NCBI GenBank assembly: GCA_964530165.1
Contig: CAZGYE010000352.1
Span: 1 to 5,463, forward strand
DNA from: CAZGYE01 sp964530165
Lineage (GTDB): Bacteria > Planctomycetota > Planctomycetia > Planctomycetales > Planctomycetaceae
DNA: 5,463 nt
Direction: 5' to 3'
In this document: positions 5,395 through 5,463 of the stretch, in pieces
Layout: the number at the start of each line of letters is the position of its first letter
How positions within the stretch are numbered: position 1 is the first letter of the stretch
Made by a program: the position numbers and the translations under genes
Notes under the pieces: generated by a model
Seen by the model: the letters and a program-made list of their open reading frames with translations, nothing else
Told to the model about the DNA's origin: nothing
The model's database searches: none

Positions 5395-5463
5395 TGTCAA
5401 CGCTGAAATGATGTGTACAGCCGAGTGCCGGCCGAGTGTGGGGCAGGCTTTCCAGCCTGCCAC
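5391..5463. repeat. Right copy of the dispersed palindromic repeat, inverted
   Basis: Bases 5434-5463 are an exact reverse complement of 26-55 (30 of 30). They include the palindrome at 5442-5461 (ggcaggct, loop ttcc, agcctgcc). Bases 5391-5433 align imperfectly with the reverse complement of 56-102, sharing tctgtcaa, ctgaaat/ttgaaat and a gagtg block near the conserved end. The match runs to the last base of the window, so the element may continue outside. Relative to the adjoining gene (the TPR gene), it has the same orientation as the left copy has to the DUF1080-ThuA gene. Confidence 0.75.

Noticed and set aside
1..5463. CRISPR array, tRNA, rRNA or transposase gene
   Set aside because: No regularly spaced direct repeats, no cloverleaf-like segment, no rRNA motifs and no transposase motifs were seen on either strand.

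Overview
The window looks like chromosomal DNA from a planctomycete, probably of the Pirellula/Rhodopirellula type. The evidence is a secreted protein fusing a DUF1080 (3-keto-disaccharide hydrolase) domain to a ThuA-like domain, an architecture greatly expanded in Planctomycetota and their relatives. The GroEL type, the fairly GC-rich genes with sparse operons, and dispersed palindromic repeats between genes all fit. The taxon is inferred from protein style, not from a marker gene.

Layout, left to right. Positions 1-102 hold a dispersed repeat: two facing copies of a short palindrome followed by a tail that ends in a small hairpin. Positions 173-1873 (minus) encode the secreted DUF1080-ThuA protein. 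Positions 1874-2131 are intergenic and hold a weak promoter candidate for that gene and a perfect 17-bp hairpin that probably terminates groEL. Positions 2132-3745 (minus) are groEL and 3786-4103 (minus) are groES, 40 bp apart, forming a classic groES-groEL operon. Positions 4104-4514 are a divergent intergenic region with no convincing CIRCE operator. It contains an AT-rich island with a near-consensus sigma70 promoter facing right. Positions 4515-5327 (plus) encode a cytoplasmic protein made almost entirely of TPR repeats. Positions 5328-5463 carry two small hairpins and a second copy of the repeat, in inverted orientation to the first.

How the parts relate. GroES and GroEL form the folding chamber of the cytosol. 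The TPR gene is divergent from them, so a shared control region is possible, but nothing shows a shared function. The DUF1080-ThuA protein is a separate unit, probably acting outside the cytoplasm on oxidised sugars. The most unusual signal is the repeat. Each copy lies just downstream of the stop codon of the outermost gene, in the same orientation relative to that gene. The two share a perfectly conserved 30-bp end, then a diverged tail, then a small hairpin of different sequence at the same place. This looks like a REP/BIME-type element family, perhaps used as a 3' end or terminator module. No new enzyme system or defence system is evident.
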